Assembly (NCBI RefSeq): GCF_030064125.1
Contig: NZ_CP125957.1
Location: 3,596,001 to 3,660,000 of the forward strand
Reading direction: 5' to 3'
DNA: 64,000 nucleotides
From: Pseudomonas sp. G2-4
GTDB taxonomy: Bacteria > Pseudomonadota > Gammaproteobacteria > Pseudomonadales > Pseudomonadaceae
Position numbers and translations under genes: made by a program. The notes under the pieces were generated by a model. The model had not been told where the DNA came from. It searched no databases and saw only the letters and a program-made list of their open reading frames with translations. How positions within the stretch are numbered: the stretch's first letter is position 1; every line of letters starts with the position of its first letter. Below, piece after piece: positions 44,196 through 54,249 of the stretch.

Positions 44196-46853
44196 TTACG
44201 CCAGGCTCTTGCTCACCACTTCAAACACATCGGCCGACAGCCCGCCGGACGCCAGGATGCGTTCCAGCTCGCCTTTCATCAACGCCTGGCGGGCGCTGTC
44301 GTATTTGCGCCAGCGGGTCAGTGGCGCCAGCTGTCGCGAAGCGATCTGTGGGTTGAAGCCATTGAGCTGGATCACCAAGTCCGCCAGGAAGCGATAACCC
44401 GAACCGTCGGCGGCGTGGAAGTTGACCAGGTTCTGCCCGGCAAACGCGCCGACCAGCGCCCGCACCTTGTTCGGGTTCTTGATATTGAACGCCGGATGCG
44501 CCATCAGCGCCTTGACCCGCGCGAGGCCACCGGGCAACGGGCTGCCCGCCTGGACGCTGAACCATTGGTCCATGACCAGCGGGTTGCCCTTGAAGTTTTC
44601 CGCGAACACTTCCAGGGCCTTGGCCTTCTCGGCTTCGAACGGCGAATTGACCAGCACCGCCAATGCCGTAAGACGCTCAGTCATGTTATCGGCGGTGTCG
44701 AACTGCTCCAGGGTAGCGCTGAGCACCTCAGGCTTGTCGGTGAGCATCAGGTACGACAGCGCGATGTTCTGCAACGCACGACGGGCGAAATGCTCGGCCT
44801 CGGCCACATAAGTCGTTCTTTTCGACAGGTCGCGGTTGGCTTCGTAGCGCAGCCACAAGGCTTCGAACAGGTTCTCGGCCAACTGCCGGCGAGCGAACTC
44901 CCGGGCGACATGGATCGCCTCGACGTCGGCCACTTCGCTGATTTCCGTCAGATAAGCCTCGCTTGGCAGCGAGAGCATTTCCGCGACCATGGCCTGGTCC
45001 AGGGATTCGTCCGATAACACGGTGCGCAACGCACTGACCAGGCGCGGATCCAGCGACAGCTTGGCGCCCTTTTGATGCTGGGCAATCAACTCCTGCAACA
45101 CCTGCACCGACAACTGCTGGCCGGCATCCCAGCGGTTGAAGCCGTCGCTGTCGTGTTGCATCAGGAACATCAACTGGTCGCGGTTGTACGGGAAGCTCAG
45201 CTTCACTGGCGCCGAAAAGCCGCGCAACAGTGATGGCAGAGGCTGTTCGGCGATGTCGACGAAGGTGAAGGTCTGCTCGGCTTCAGTCACCGAGATCACT
45301 CGGGAAGTGCCGCTTGCCGCCGCTTCACCGGCCAGGCGCAAAGGCATTTCAGCGCCCTTGCTGTCCAGCAAGCCGAGCTCCACGGGAATCACGAACGGCA
45401 GCTTGTCCTGCTTGTCCGGGGTTGGCGGGCAGCTCTGGCTGAAGGTCAGGCTGTAGGTCTTGGCCGTGGCATCGTAAGCCTCGCTGACCGCCAGCCGTGG
45501 CGTCCCGGCCTGGCTGTACCAGCGCTTGAACTGGGCCAGGTCGACGCCATTGGCATCTTCCATCGCCTTGATGAAGTCATCGCAGGTCACGGCCTGGCCA
45601 TCGTGGCGTTCGAAGTACAGATCGCTGCCCTTGCGGAAACCCTCCGGTCCCAGCAGGGTATGGATCATGCCGACCACTTCCGAGCCCTTTTCGTACACGG
45701 TCAGGGTGTAGAAATTGGAGATCTCGATGAAGCTGTCCGGACGCACCGGGTGCGCCATCGGGCCCGCGTCTTCGGCGAACTGGTGGGTGCGCAGGTAAGC
45801 CACGTCCTGGATGCGCTTGACGGTGGCGGAGTTCATATCGGCCGAGAAGCCGGCGTCGCGGAAAACCGTGAAGCCTTCCTTGAGCGACAGTTGGAACCAA
45901 TCGCGGCAGGTCACGCGGTTGCCCGACCAGTTATGGAAGTATTCGTGGGCAACGATCGCCTCGACCCGCTGGTGCGCGGCATCGGTGGCGGTTTCGGCGC
46001 GGGCCAGCACGGCGCTGGAGTTGAAGATGTTGAGGCCCTTGTTCTCCATGGCGCCCATATTGAAGTCGTTGACCGCGACAATCATGAAGATGTCCAGGTC
46101 GTATTCACGCCCATAGACTTCTTCGTCCCAGCGCATCGATTTCTTCAGGCTGGTCATGGCGTGCTGGCATTTGTCGATGTTTTCCGGCTCGACATAAATG
46201 CGCAACGCCACGCTGCGCTCGCTCAGGGTGGTGAACGTGTCTTCGACGCACCACAGGTCACCGGCCACCAGGGCAAACAGGTAGGCCGGCTTCTTGAACG
46301 GGTCTTCCCAGGTTGCCCAGTGCCGGCCATCTTCGCCGGGACCGCTGGCAATCGGGTTGCCGTTGGACAGCAGCACCGGATAGCTGTGCTGCTCGGCCAC
46401 CACGGTGGTGGTGAACTTGCTCATCACATCCGGGCGATCCAGGTAATAGGTGATCTTGCGGAAACCTTCGGCCTCGCACTGGGTGCAGAACATGCTGCCG
46501 GACTTGTACAGGCCTTCCAGGGCGGTGTTGGTTTCCGGATGGATCCTGACGGTGGTATCAATCGTAAAGGCCTGAACCTTGGGCTGCACGGTCAGGTGGC
46601 TGTCGTCGACCTGATAGTCACTCGGGTTCAGGTCGACGTCATCGAGCTTGAGCGAGACCAGCTCCAGGTGCTGGCCATCGAGCACCAGGGGCGGCAACCC
46701 GGCACCGCGCTCGGGATTGCGGCGCATTACCAGTTGCGCATGGACCAGGCTGTGGTCCTCGAACAACTCGAAGGTCAGGTGTGTCTCGTCGATCAGGTAC
46801 TCGGGCGCCTGATAGTCCTTCAGGTAAATCATCTTCGGTTGTTCGGTGCGCAT
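44196..46853 (-). CDS. pepN: Aminopeptidase N (M1 family)
   Basis: 885 residues, the full bacterial PepN length. The substrate-anchoring motif FNMGAMENKGLNIF (about 258-271), the zinc motif HEYFHNWSGNRVTCRDWFQLSLKEG (HExxH-x18-E, about 295-320) and the transition-state Tyr region (LTVYEKGSEVVGMIHTLLG) are intact. It is a cytoplasmic, broad-specificity aminopeptidase that finishes peptide turnover. The DUF2797 gene lies 13 bases upstream on the same strand, so the two may share a message. Confidence 0.96.
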   Translation of the reverse strand: MRTEQPKMIYLKDYQAPEYLIDETHLTFELFEDHSLVHAQLVMRRNPERGAGLPPLVLDGQHLELVSLKLDDVDLNPSDYQVDDSHLTVQPKVQAFTIDTTVRIHPETNTALEGLYKSGSMFCTQCEAEGFRKITYYLDRPDVMSKFTTTVVAEQHSYPVLLSNGNPIASGPGEDGRHWATWEDPFKKPAYLFALVAGDLWCVEDTFTTLSERSVALRIYVEPENIDKCQHAMTSLKKSMRWDEEVYGREYDLDIFMIVAVNDFNMGAMENKGLNIFNSSAVLARAETATDAAHQRVEAIVAHEYFHNWSGNRVTCRDWFQLSLKEGFTVFRDAGFSADMNSATVKRIQDVAYLRTHQFAEDAGPMAHPVRPDSFIEISNFYTLTVYEKGSEVVGMIHTLLGPEGFRKGSDLYFERHDGQAVTCDDFIKAMEDANGVDLAQFKRWYSQAGTPRLAVSEAYDATAKTYSLTFSQSCPPTPDKQDKLPFVIPVELGLLDSKGAEMPLRLAGEAAASGTSRVISVTEAEQTFTFVDIAEQPLPSLLRGFSAPVKLSFPYNRDQLMFLMQHDSDGFNRWDAGQQLSVQVLQELIAQHQKGAKLSLDPRLVSALRTVLSDESLDQAMVAEMLSLPSEAYLTEISEVADVEAIHVAREFARRQLAENLFEALWLRYEANRDLSKRTTYVAEAEHFARRALQNIALSYLMLTDKPEVLSATLEQFDTADNMTERLTALAVLVNSPFEAEKAKALEVFAENFKGNPLVMDQWFSVQAGSPLPGGLARVKALMAHPAFNIKNPNKVRALVGAFAGQNLVNFHAADGSGYRFLADLVIQLNGFNPQIASRQLAPLTRWRKYDSARQALMKGELERILASGGLSADVFEVVSKSLA

Positions 46854-46866
46854 GGGTCGAATCCTT

Positions 46867-47697
46867 CTACTGATGCACGGCGAGCTGGTAAGCCGTGTAT
46901 TTACGAATGTTGATCACGCCGGTGTCAAAAATCAGGTATTGGCCCTTGATCCCCAGCAGCGTGCCTTCGGCGATCGGGTTCTTGTCCAGGTTGAAGCTGA
47001 CGATCTTGGCCGGGTACTGCTCCACCGGATAACGGATCTCGATGGGTTCGACGTCCGCTATGGTCTGGATCGCTTGCAGGCCGAATCGTTCCTGCAAGCC
47101 CTGCAATCCCTCGGCGCAGCTCTCGAACAGCGAATCGCGGATCCGCGGCAAATCCACCGTCACCGCATCGCCCTTGAGCAACGCGCGCCAGTTGGTCTTG
47201 TCCGCCACCTGGCTGCGGAACAGGTCTTCGACAAACCCCGATTGCTGTCGCGTGGCGACCCGCAGGATCGGCAGCGCCTGGCTGGCGCCCTGGTCCAGCC
47301 AGCGGGTCGGCAATTGCGTGGCGCGAGTGATGCCGACCTTCACGCCCGAGGAATTGGCCAGGTACACCACATGGTCGGTCATGCAGAACTGCTCACCCCA
47401 GGCCGGATCGCGGCAGGTGCCCGCCTCGAAATGGCAGCGCTCGGGGCTCATGATGCACAGGTCACACTGGGCCAGTTTGGTCATGCAAGGGTAGCAATAA
47501 CCCTGGCTGAAACTGGTCTTGGTCCGGCGCCCGCAATGGCTGCAGTGGATCGCACCGAGGTACTCCAGGCGCACGGTGCTGCCGATCAAGGGGTTGACCG
47601 GCACCTCGGTATCGCCCAAGCGAAAGGCGTATTGAACGGTCAGCCCGTCAAGGCGCGCCGACATTTTGCTGATTGCACCGCGGCCAATCTCGATCAA
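46867..47697 (-). CDS. DUF2797 domain protein with cysteine-rich zinc-ribbon-like segment
   Basis: 276 residues if started at the TTG at 47697, which overlaps the stop of the YeaC gene (TTGA). An ATG at 47664 gives 265 residues, but LIEIGRGAISK before it looks native. The striking part is CSHCGRRTKTSFSQGYCYPCMTKLAQC and the following CDLCIMSPERCHFEAGTCRDP, with several CxxC pairs suggesting zinc binding. A segment resembling GIY-YIG-like core (VVYLANSSGVKVGITR) follows. It is conserved in gamma-proteobacteria. The function is unknown. Confidence 0.78.
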   Translation of the reverse strand: MIEIGRGAISKMSARLDGLTVQYAFRLGDTEVPVNPLIGSTVRLEYLGAIHCSHCGRRTKTSFSQGYCYPCMTKLAQCDLCIMSPERCHFEAGTCRDPAWGEQFCMTDHVVYLANSSGVKVGITRATQLPTRWLDQGASQALPILRVATRQQSGFVEDLFRSQVADKTNWRALLKGDAVTVDLPRIRDSLFESCAEGLQGLQERFGLQAIQTIADVEPIEIRYPVEQYPAKIVSFNLDKNPIAEGTLLGIKGQYLIFDTGVINIRKYTAYQLAVHQ

Positions 47698-47954
47698 TGG
47701 ATGGCGTCCGACTTGAACAGGATGTTTGGCACCTCGGTCGACTTCGACTGGCACTCCTGCGGGCCCATGTAGCCGGTGCGCTCCTCTTCAGGCAGGTTCT
47801 GGATTTCCCAGGCAATCATCGCCTGCAGCGACAGCTCGCGCTGCTCGGCGGTGAGCTTGTTGCCATCGGCCCATTTACCGATTTCCACCGCCAGTTTCAG
47901 GCTTTGGTAGATGTCGGGGGTGATGTTTTGGATCATTTCGTTGAACGAGGACAT
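47694..47954 (-). CDS. YeaC-family (DUF1315) small protein
   Basis: 86 residues from ATG 47954 (GGAGA 6 bases upstream); the earlier ATG at 47990 is not supported. The family sequence is SSFNEMIQNITPDIYQSLKLAVEIGKWADG…LTAEQRELSLQAMIAWEI. It is a conserved small cytoplasmic protein with no known function. Its stop overlaps the TTG start of the DUF2797 gene, indicating coupled translation. Confidence 0.82.
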   Translation of the reverse strand: MSSFNEMIQNITPDIYQSLKLAVEIGKWADGNKLTAEQRELSLQAMIAWEIQNLPEEERTGYMGPQECQSKSTEVPNILFKSDAIH

Positions 47955-47999
47955 GGGTTCTCCGCGCAGTCGCGCATATTCAAAAGGCACAAACGCCAG

Positions 48000-48872
48000 T
48001 CAGAGGGCCATTTTACGGCGAGCGAAAAGCCCGCCCAACAAACCGGTGAAGCAACCGATGAGCAGCCCGCCGACATGGGCCGCATTGGCGATTTCGCCGA
48101 AACCGATCAGCGAGACCAGCCCCGACAGACACAGCGCCAGCCACACCAGCATCATCACCAGCACCCCACGGGGCAAGTGATAGGCCGGGTTCGGCGCCAG
48201 CAGTTGATAGATCCAGCAGTGCCCCAGCAGCCCGTACAGCACCCCGGACAAACCACCGAACAGCGTTGCACCGCTGAATACATACTGGGCGAAGTTGGAC
48301 ACAAGACTGAATAACAGCGTCAGGCCCAGCAGGTTGATGCTGCCCTGTCGGGCCTCGATCCGCCGCCCCAACTCCCAATACCACATGCCATTCATGGCGA
48401 TGTGCAGGAAACCGAAATGGATCAGCATCGGTGTCACCAGGCGCCACCACTGCCCCGCCGCCAGACTGTCGCCCAGGGGCGTGAACTGGATGTAGTCACC
48501 GACGACCCGAAACTCCAGGAAGGTCAGCCAGCGCAAGGTTTGCAGGTTTTCCCCCAGCAGGGTCACGGCAGCGACGATCAGACTCAGCAGCAACACCAGG
48601 GCGGTGACCGGGCTACGGCTCAGTTGCTGGACGAATCCGGCCCGGCGCGAGGTGCTGGCCGTGGCCGGCAACTCCAGCTGTTGCTCGGGATCGCCGGCCG
48701 GGAAGCGCGCATACAGGGAGCGCACGTCCTCGCTGATTTCATCCGGCACCCAAAGCACCTGCTCACCGGCCTCTTCGCTGACCCGATGGGGCACCTGCAT
48801 GCGTTGCAACAGCTTGACGAACCCGCTCAAATCCACGGCCAGGGGCAAGCGCAATACGGCGACAACACTCAT
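48000..48872 (-). CDS. Rhomboid family intramembrane serine protease
   Basis: 290 residues. An N-terminal cytoplasmic domain (about 1-100) precedes about six membrane helices. Rhomboid active-site features are visible: HFGFLHIAMNGMWYWELG (His and Asn of helix 2), FGGLSGVLYGLLG (GxSG with the nucleophile Ser) and NAAHVGGLLIGCFTG (catalytic His). This is the GlpG-type layout. The start overlaps the metallophosphatase stop by 4 bases. Confidence 0.9.
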   Translation of the reverse strand: MSVVAVLRLPLAVDLSGFVKLLQRMQVPHRVSEEAGEQVLWVPDEISEDVRSLYARFPAGDPEQQLELPATASTSRRAGFVQQLSRSPVTALVLLLSLIVAAVTLLGENLQTLRWLTFLEFRVVGDYIQFTPLGDSLAAGQWWRLVTPMLIHFGFLHIAMNGMWYWELGRRIEARQGSINLLGLTLLFSLVSNFAQYVFSGATLFGGLSGVLYGLLGHCWIYQLLAPNPAYHLPRGVLVMMLVWLALCLSGLVSLIGFGEIANAAHVGGLLIGCFTGLLGGLFARRKMAL

Positions 48873-49840
48873 TGCATCATCTCCGGCCGCTCGACATCGA
48901 CCCAGACAAATTTGTGCGGATCCAGGCGGGTTTCCTGGTCCAGGCGATAGGCCACCAACTTGCCGTAGAGCACCGCGCTGTAATCCAGGCAGGCCAGGTT
49001 CTGGCGGATCGGCGCGGGCTTGCCACTGCGCCAGTAGTGGCCGACGAACAACAGCGGTTCATGGACGCCATAACGCAACAGGTTGTTCTTTTCATCCGGC
49101 GACAGTGGTCTGCGGGCCACCGGCTCAGGCAAGGCGTCGGGCTGGAACACGATGTCGCCGTAGGTCTGCGGATCGTCTTCCCAGAACTTGGTCCGGAAGA
49201 ACGAGCGGGTCAGGCCGTCGCCGCCGGTGAGGGTCTGGCCATGGGGCAGGCGCATGTCGGTGCCGCGCAACAAACGATCGAACACCGTGCAGGCAAAGCT
49301 GCCGGGTTCCGCCGAGGCCTGGAGGAAATGCTCGTCGATGCAGCCGTCCGGGAACAGGCCGCGCAGCGGCTCGATCAGGCCGGCGTCCCAGCAGGCGTGC
49401 ACCACCCGGAAACGGCCAGCGTCGACAAACAACGGCAGCTCATAGAACCACTTGAGGAAGTCATGCCAATCTGCAGGATGCTGCTCGAACTGGGTCAGGG
49501 TTTCGTTGAGCAGGCGCGCATGGCGCGGGGTGTGTTCGCGCACGTAGCGCTGGCCACTGCCCGGCAGTGCCGGCGTGCTCCAGCCCAGGGCATTGAACTC
49601 GTGGTTGCCCATGATGCACAACGCCTGGCCGGCCACCACCATGTCATGGACGATGTGCAGCGCCTCGCGGATGCGTGGCCCCCGGTCAATGATGTCCCCC
49701 AGGAACACCGCCATGCGCGACGGATGCCGCCAGACTCCGCCCTGCTTGTGGTAACCGAGTTGGTCCAGCAGGCGTTCAAGGGTCAAGGCGCATCCGTGCA
49801 CGTCGCCGATCAGGTCGTAACTGCGCGCAGGATCGAGCAT
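48869..49840 (-). CDS. Metallophosphatase (serine/threonine phosphatase-like, calcineurin fold)
   Basis: 323 residues. The motifs DLIGDVHGCALTLERLL (about 9-25), VFLGDIIDRGPRI (about 45-57) and IMGNHEFNALGW (about 76-87) are the GDxHG/GDxxDRG/GNHE set of PPP-type metallophosphoesterases. Later HACWDAGLIEP and LFVGHYWRSG supply the remaining His ligands. The substrate could be a phosphoprotein or diadenosine tetraphosphate. It abuts nadK (shared base at 49840) and overlaps the rhomboid gene, so the three form one operon. Confidence 0.85.
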   Translation of the reverse strand: MLDPARSYDLIGDVHGCALTLERLLDQLGYHKQGGVWRHPSRMAVFLGDIIDRGPRIREALHIVHDMVVAGQALCIMGNHEFNALGWSTPALPGSGQRYVREHTPRHARLLNETLTQFEQHPADWHDFLKWFYELPLFVDAGRFRVVHACWDAGLIEPLRGLFPDGCIDEHFLQASAEPGSFACTVFDRLLRGTDMRLPHGQTLTGGDGLTRSFFRTKFWEDDPQTYGDIVFQPDALPEPVARRPLSPDEKNNLLRYGVHEPLLFVGHYWRSGKPAPIRQNLACLDYSAVLYGKLVAYRLDQETRLDPHKFVWVDVERPEMMQ

Positions 49841-50730
49841 CAGTCGCCTCCACCCCCCAACCGGCTACCCCAGCCGAGCTTGGTCCGGCAGACTTCGTAG
49901 TAGTTGTGATCCAGCGGATGGATCAAGCGCAGCTTCTGCGCTTTCTTGCTGACGGTGATGGTGTCACCCGGCGCGCAGGTGAAATGGTTCTGACCGTCAC
50001 AGGACACTTGCGGGTAGATCTGCATATCCTTGGACACGACGATTTTCAGCTCACTGTTGCCATCGACCACGATGGGTCGCCCAGACAAGGTATGGGGGTA
50101 CATGGGCACAATCACAATAGCGTCGAGCTTGGGGTGCATGATCGGGCCACCGGCAGACAGCGCATAGGCCGTGGAGCCGGTGGGCGTGGCGACGATCAGG
50201 CCGTCGGCCTTCTGGCTGCAGACGAACTGGCCGTCGATGTACAGCTCGAACTCGATCATGCGCGTGGACTTGCCGGGGTGCAGAACCACATCATTGAGGG
50301 CATCGCCCTGGCCAATGGCCTCGGCGTGGCGACGGACCTCCGCCTGCAACAGGAAGCGGTTTTCCACCAGGTAGTGGCCGTCCAGCACTTCGGCGACCTT
50401 GGTTTCCAGCTCGTCGGGGCGGATATCGGTCAGGAACCCGAGGCTGCCCCGGTTGATGCCCAGCACGGGAACGTTGTGCCGCGCCAGGGCCCGGGCCGCC
50501 CCCAACAGGCTGCCGTCGCCGCCGACTACGATCACCATGTCACAGACTTCGCCGAGCATCTTGCGCGACGACGTCTGCAGGCCATGACCCGGCAGCACTT
50601 CGGCGATGGTATCTTCGAGGATCACATGCAGGTGCCGCTCCAGGAGGAAACGTTTGAGACGGCGAACGGTGTCCAACACCTGTGAACTGCCCAGGCGACC
50701 GATGATGCCGATATTGCGAAATTGCTCCAT
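49840..50730 (-). CDS. nadK: NAD kinase
   Basis: 296 residues. The catalytic [11 protein letters not shown] (about 72-82) and the second signature ([25 protein letters not shown]…[21 protein letters not shown], about 142-188) are intact. It phosphorylates NAD to NADP, and is cytoplasmic and normally essential. It heads the nadK-phosphatase-rhomboid unit and is divergent from the DUF1853 gene across a 105-base promoter region. Confidence 0.96.
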   Translation of the reverse strand: MEQFRNIGIIGRLGSSQVLDTVRRLKRFLLERHLHVILEDTIAEVLPGHGLQTSSRKMLGEVCDMVIVVGGDGSLLGAARALARHNVPVLGINRGSLGFLTDIRPDELETKVAEVLDGHYLVENRFLLQAEVRRHAEAIGQGDALNDVVLHPGKSTRMIEFELYIDGQFVCSQKADGLIVATPTGSTAYALSAGGPIMHPKLDAIVIVPMYPHTLSGRPIVVDGNSELKIVVSKDMQIYPQVSCDGQNHFTCAPGDTITVSKKAQKLRLIHPLDHNYYEVCRTKLGWGSRLGGGGD

Positions 50731-50835
50731 GAGGCTCCTGCGAAGGTCTGCGGCGGGCGAAAAACACGATTATGGGCGAAAGCGCTCCATAGACAAAATT
50801 CTTTAAGCCTTCACCACAGCGGCTATGCTCGCAAA

Positions 50836-51801
50836 ATGATCCTGTTTCCTGAATTGCTGGACTTGCCTCGCCGCCTGCGCCATCCCGAAGTGCGCGATCT
50901 GGCGTGGGCGATACTTGCCCCACCGATGCTCATCGACCCTCCCTGGCCCCAGCGCCATCCTCTCGCCGGCAGCGGCTGGGTACAGGATCCTCATCGACTG
51001 GAACACTGGCTGCGGCAGCTGGACCGTGACAGCTATCCACTGCTGCATTGCCTGTCCCTGGGGCGAACACGGCGCTTGGGCCTGTACTACGAAAGGCTGT
51101 GGCAATTTGCCGTGCAACACGCCCCGGGCATCGAGCTGATTGCCGCGAACCTGCCGATCCGGCACGCCGGCCATACGCTGGGCGAATTGGACCTGCTGCT
51201 GCGCGATGGCGACGGCATCCATCATCTGGAGTTGGCGATCAAGTTGTACCTCGGCCCCCAGCACGGCAATGGCCAGGACACCGCGCAATGGCTCGGGCCG
51301 GGCTGCCATGACCGACTCGACCGCAAACTGGCGCATTTGCGCGATCACCAGCTGCCGATCTCGGCACGTCCGGAAAGCCGCGAGGCCTTGGCGGCACTGG
51401 GCATTGAACCGTCCGGCACCGAGGTGTTTCGTTCCGAGCTCTGGCTCGGCGGTTATTTACTGTATCCCTGGCCGGGCCAGGCCGAACCGCCGGCCGGCGC
51501 GCACCCCAGGCATCTGCGGGGGAGCTGGCTGCATCAGCGCGATTGGCCAGCCTTCGTCGCCCAACGTCCGCCGGGGCGCTGGCAACCCCTGCCCCGCGCC
51601 GCCTGGCTGGCCCCGGCCCATTATCCGGCGGACCAGACCTGGAGCACCGAGCAACTGGAAGCCTGGCGAATGGCCCTCGACCCCATGGCGCCGGCGCAAC
51701 TGATGGTGCGCCTGACCGAAAGCGCCGAGGGCGAGTGGGAAGAGGCCGAGCGGCTCTTCCTGGTGGCGGATCTTTGGCCGGATGTGCCGGGCAATGGCTG
51801 A
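50836..51801 (+). CDS. DUF1853 family protein
   Basis: 321 residues from ATG 50836 ([25 protein letters not shown]). The frame starts at 50722 inside nadK, which is rejected. It shows a nuclease-like core pattern ([25 protein letters not shown], about 110-134) reminiscent of the D-x(n)-ExK motif of PD-(D/E)XK enzymes. This has been suggested for this family but is not proven. It is soluble and conserved beside nadK in Pseudomonas. Confidence 0.8.
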   Translation: MILFPELLDLPRRLRHPEVRDLAWAILAPPMLIDPPWPQRHPLAGSGWVQDPHRLEHWLRQLDRDSYPLLHCLSLGRTRRLGLYYERLWQFAVQHAPGIELIAANLPIRHAGHTLGELDLLLRDGDGIHHLELAIKLYLGPQHGNGQDTAQWLGPGCHDRLDRKLAHLRDHQLPISARPESREALAALGIEPSGTEVFRSELWLGGYLLYPWPGQAEPPAGAHPRHLRGSWLHQRDWPAFVAQRPPGRWQPLPRAAWLAPAHYPADQTWSTEQLEAWRMALDPMAPAQLMVRLTESAEGEWEEAERLFLVADLWPDVPGNG

Positions 51802-51825
51802 ATTTGAGGGGGCCTGCCAGGTCCT

Positions 51826-51922
51826 CATCGCGAGCAGGCTCGCTCCCACAGGGTTATGTGTAGATCATCAATTCTGTGAACAACACAAATCCACTGTGGG
51901 AGCGAGCTTGCTCGCGATGAAG
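51826..51922. repeat. REP inverted pair (GTGGGAGCGAGC type)
   Basis: CATCGCGAGCAGGCTCGCTCCCAC (about 51827-51850) and GTGGGAGCGAGCTTGCTCGCGATG (about 51896-51919) in opposite orientation. Confidence 0.88.
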
Positions 51923-51932
51923 TCACCTCGGT

Positions 51933-53216
51933 CTAAATGGACAACCGCACCGCCAGCGCCGCCAACGTCACCAGCAACACCGGCGTCGTCAGCACGATCC
52001 CGACCTTGAAGTAATACCCCCAGCCGATCTGGATGTTCTTGCGTGCCAGCACATGCAACCAAAGCAAGGTCGCCAGACTGCCGATAGGGGTGATTTTCGG
52101 GCCCAGGTCGCTGCCGATGACGTTGGCGTAGATCATCGCCTCCTTCACCACTCCGGTGGCCTGGCTGGCATCGATGGACAAGGCACCGATCAGCACCGTC
52201 GGCAGGTTGTTCATGACCGACGAGAGCAACGCCGTCAACAGCCCGGTGCCCATGGCCGCGCCCCACACGCCATATTCGGCGAAACCGTCGAGCCAGTGGG
52301 CCAGGTACCCAGTGAGCCCGGCGTTACGCAGGCCATAGACCACCAAGTACATGCCGAGGGAAAAGATCACGATCTGCCACGGCGCTTCCTTCATCACCTT
52401 GCGGGTGGAGATCTTATGGCCGCGGGCGGCGACGGCCAGCAGCAACGCGGCACAGACAGCCGAAATCGCGCTGATTGGAATCCCCAAAGGCTCCAGGGCA
52501 AAGCAGCCCAACAGCAGGATCACCAGCACCGCCCAACCGGCATAGAACGTTGCTGTGTCGTGGATTGCACTCGCCGGATCATCCAGCTGATGCGGGTCGT
52601 AATCGCTCGGGATATCGCGTCGAAAGAACCACAGCAGGATCGCCAGGCTGGCCGCCACGCTGACCAGGTTCACCGGGACCATGACCGCTGCGTAGCGGTT
52701 GAAGCCGATGCCAAAGAAGTCCGCCGAGACAATGTTGACCAGGTTTGACACCACCAATGGCAGGCTCGCGGTGTCGGCAATGAAACCGGCGCCCATCACG
52801 AACGCCAGGGTCGCCGCCGGGGAAAAACGCAACGCCAGCAGCATCGAGATCACGATGGGGGTCAGGATCAGCGCTGCCCCGTCATTGGCGAACAGCGCCG
52901 ACACCAACGCACCCAGCAGCACCATGAACGCAAACAGCTTGCGCCCACTGCCCCGCCCCCACCGGGCCACATGCAGGGCCGCCCAGGCGAAGAACCCAGC
53001 CTCGTCCAGCAACAGGCTGATGATGATCAGCGCGACAAAAGTCCCGGTGGCGTTCCAGATAATCTGCCAGACCAGCGCAATGTCACCGACCTGCACCACT
53101 CCACTCAACAAGGCCAGCACCGCGCCGAGCGTGGCGCTCCAGCCGACCCCGAGCCCCTTGGGTTGCCAGATCACCAGCGTAATGGTCAGCAGGAAAATCA
53201 ACGACGCGATGAGCAT
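51933..53216 (-). CDS. arsB: ArsB-type arsenite efflux permease
   Basis: 427 residues from ATG 53216 and about 12 membrane helices. Its sequence follows the ArsB family almost segment by segment: [91 protein letters not shown] and [17 protein letters not shown]. It extrudes As(III)/Sb(III) across the inner membrane. No arsR, arsC or arsH is adjacent, so it is either a stand-alone copy or separated from its operon. The neighbour to the right is an FMN reductase, about 290 bases away. Confidence 0.92.
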   Translation of the reverse strand: MLIASLIFLLTITLVIWQPKGLGVGWSATLGAVLALLSGVVQVGDIALVWQIIWNATGTFVALIIISLLLDEAGFFAWAALHVARWGRGSGRKLFAFMVLLGALVSALFANDGAALILTPIVISMLLALRFSPAATLAFVMGAGFIADTASLPLVVSNLVNIVSADFFGIGFNRYAAVMVPVNLVSVAASLAILLWFFRRDIPSDYDPHQLDDPASAIHDTATFYAGWAVLVILLLGCFALEPLGIPISAISAVCAALLLAVAARGHKISTRKVMKEAPWQIVIFSLGMYLVVYGLRNAGLTGYLAHWLDGFAEYGVWGAAMGTGLLTALLSSVMNNLPTVLIGALSIDASQATGVVKEAMIYANVIGSDLGPKITPIGSLATLLWLHVLARKNIQIGWGYYFKVGIVLTTPVLLVTLAALAVRLSI

Positions 53217-53390
53217 GTGCAACAGCCTTGAACGGGGGAATGAAGGGAAAAAGCCAGCAGCCACGCGCCCGCCGACGCCCGGGAGCCTTCAATGGGACCG
53301 TGGGAATCGGGCATGGAGAAGGCGGGCCTTGGGGTGCGAGAGGCGAATATAGGGAGCTTGGGGTATTCAGTAAAGCCGAGGGCCCACATT

Positions 53391-53485
53391 TGTGGCGAGG
53401 GAGCTTGCTCCCGCTGGGCTGCGCAGCAGACCCTAAAACCGGGGCCGCTACGCGCCCCAGCGGGAGCAAGCTCCCTCGCCACAGG
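53391..53485. repeat. REP inverted pair
   Basis: GTGGCGAGGGAGCTTGCTCCCGC (about 53393-53415) and the inverted arm (about 53459-53481), with GGGCTGCGCAGCAGACCC between, in the gap between arsB and the FMN reductase gene. Confidence 0.88.
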
Positions 53486-53507
53486 TGTTGCCTGGAATCT
53501 CGGAATA

Positions 53508-54065
53508 TCAGGCCTTTTTATGTTGCTCGACCCACTTGCCATAGGCGTCGATGAATTTCTGCAGGAACGGCCTTACGGCATCCGACAAATTACCCGCCTC
53601 GTCAAACGCCGTCCCGGCGCCGCTCAGGTAGGCTTCCGGCTGCTGCATGCAAGGTACATCGAGGAACACCAGGGACTGGCGCAAATGATGGTTGGCGCCA
53701 AAACCACCGATGGCGCCGGGCGATGCACTGATCACCGCGCCCGGCTTGCCACTCAGGCAACTCTGGCCGTAGGGGCGCGAACCCACGTCGATGGCATTCT
53801 TCAGCGGTGCCGGCACCGAACGGTTGTATTCAGGCGTGACGAACAGCAATGCGTCGGCTGCGCCCACTTGCTGACGGAATGTGGTGTAGGCTGCCGGCGG
53901 CGTTACATCGATGTCTTCGTTATAGAGTGGCAAGTCGCCGATTTCGACGATGCTCAGTTTCAGATTGGCTGGCGCCAGGTCAGCCAGTGCCAGCGCCACC
54001 TTGCGATTGATCGATGCCTTGCGCAGGCTGCCCACCAAAACGGCCACTGTGTAGACATTACTCAT
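53508..54065 (-). CDS. NADPH-dependent FMN reductase (ChrR-like flavoprotein)
   Basis: 185 residues. A flavodoxin-like fold with the FMN phosphate loop GSLRKASINRKVA (about 12-24), LLFVTPEYNRSVPAPLKNAIDVGSR (about 74-98) and GAIGGFGANHHLRQSLVFLD (about 115-134) is present. These are hallmarks of the quinone/chromate reductase (ChrR/YieF) branch. It is too short and lacks the extension of ArsH, so a direct link to arsenic is not assumed. It probably protects against quinones and redox stress. Confidence 0.85.
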   Translation of the reverse strand: MSNVYTVAVLVGSLRKASINRKVALALADLAPANLKLSIVEIGDLPLYNEDIDVTPPAAYTTFRQQVGAADALLFVTPEYNRSVPAPLKNAIDVGSRPYGQSCLSGKPGAVISASPGAIGGFGANHHLRQSLVFLDVPCMQQPEAYLSGAGTAFDEAGNLSDAVRPFLQKFIDAYGKWVEQHKKA

Positions 54066-54249
54066 AAGAGTCTCTCGACTGTCGGCTCAAAGGAGCCTGT
54101 AGTTATAGATGATCGGAGCGACAATTGGACCAGCGGGACGACGAAAACCGGCCAACTGGACTATTTTTTTCATGTAGGAAAACTTACCGCGCTTGACCGG
54201 GGTCTACAGAACCGCAAATCGAGTGATCTATTTCCAGAGGTTCTAAGCA

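Noticed and set aside
53216..54065. arsB plus FMN reductase as an arsB-arsH resistance pair
   Set aside because: The flavoprotein is of ChrR/YieF length and sequence, not ArsH, and about 290 bases with a REP pair separate the genes.
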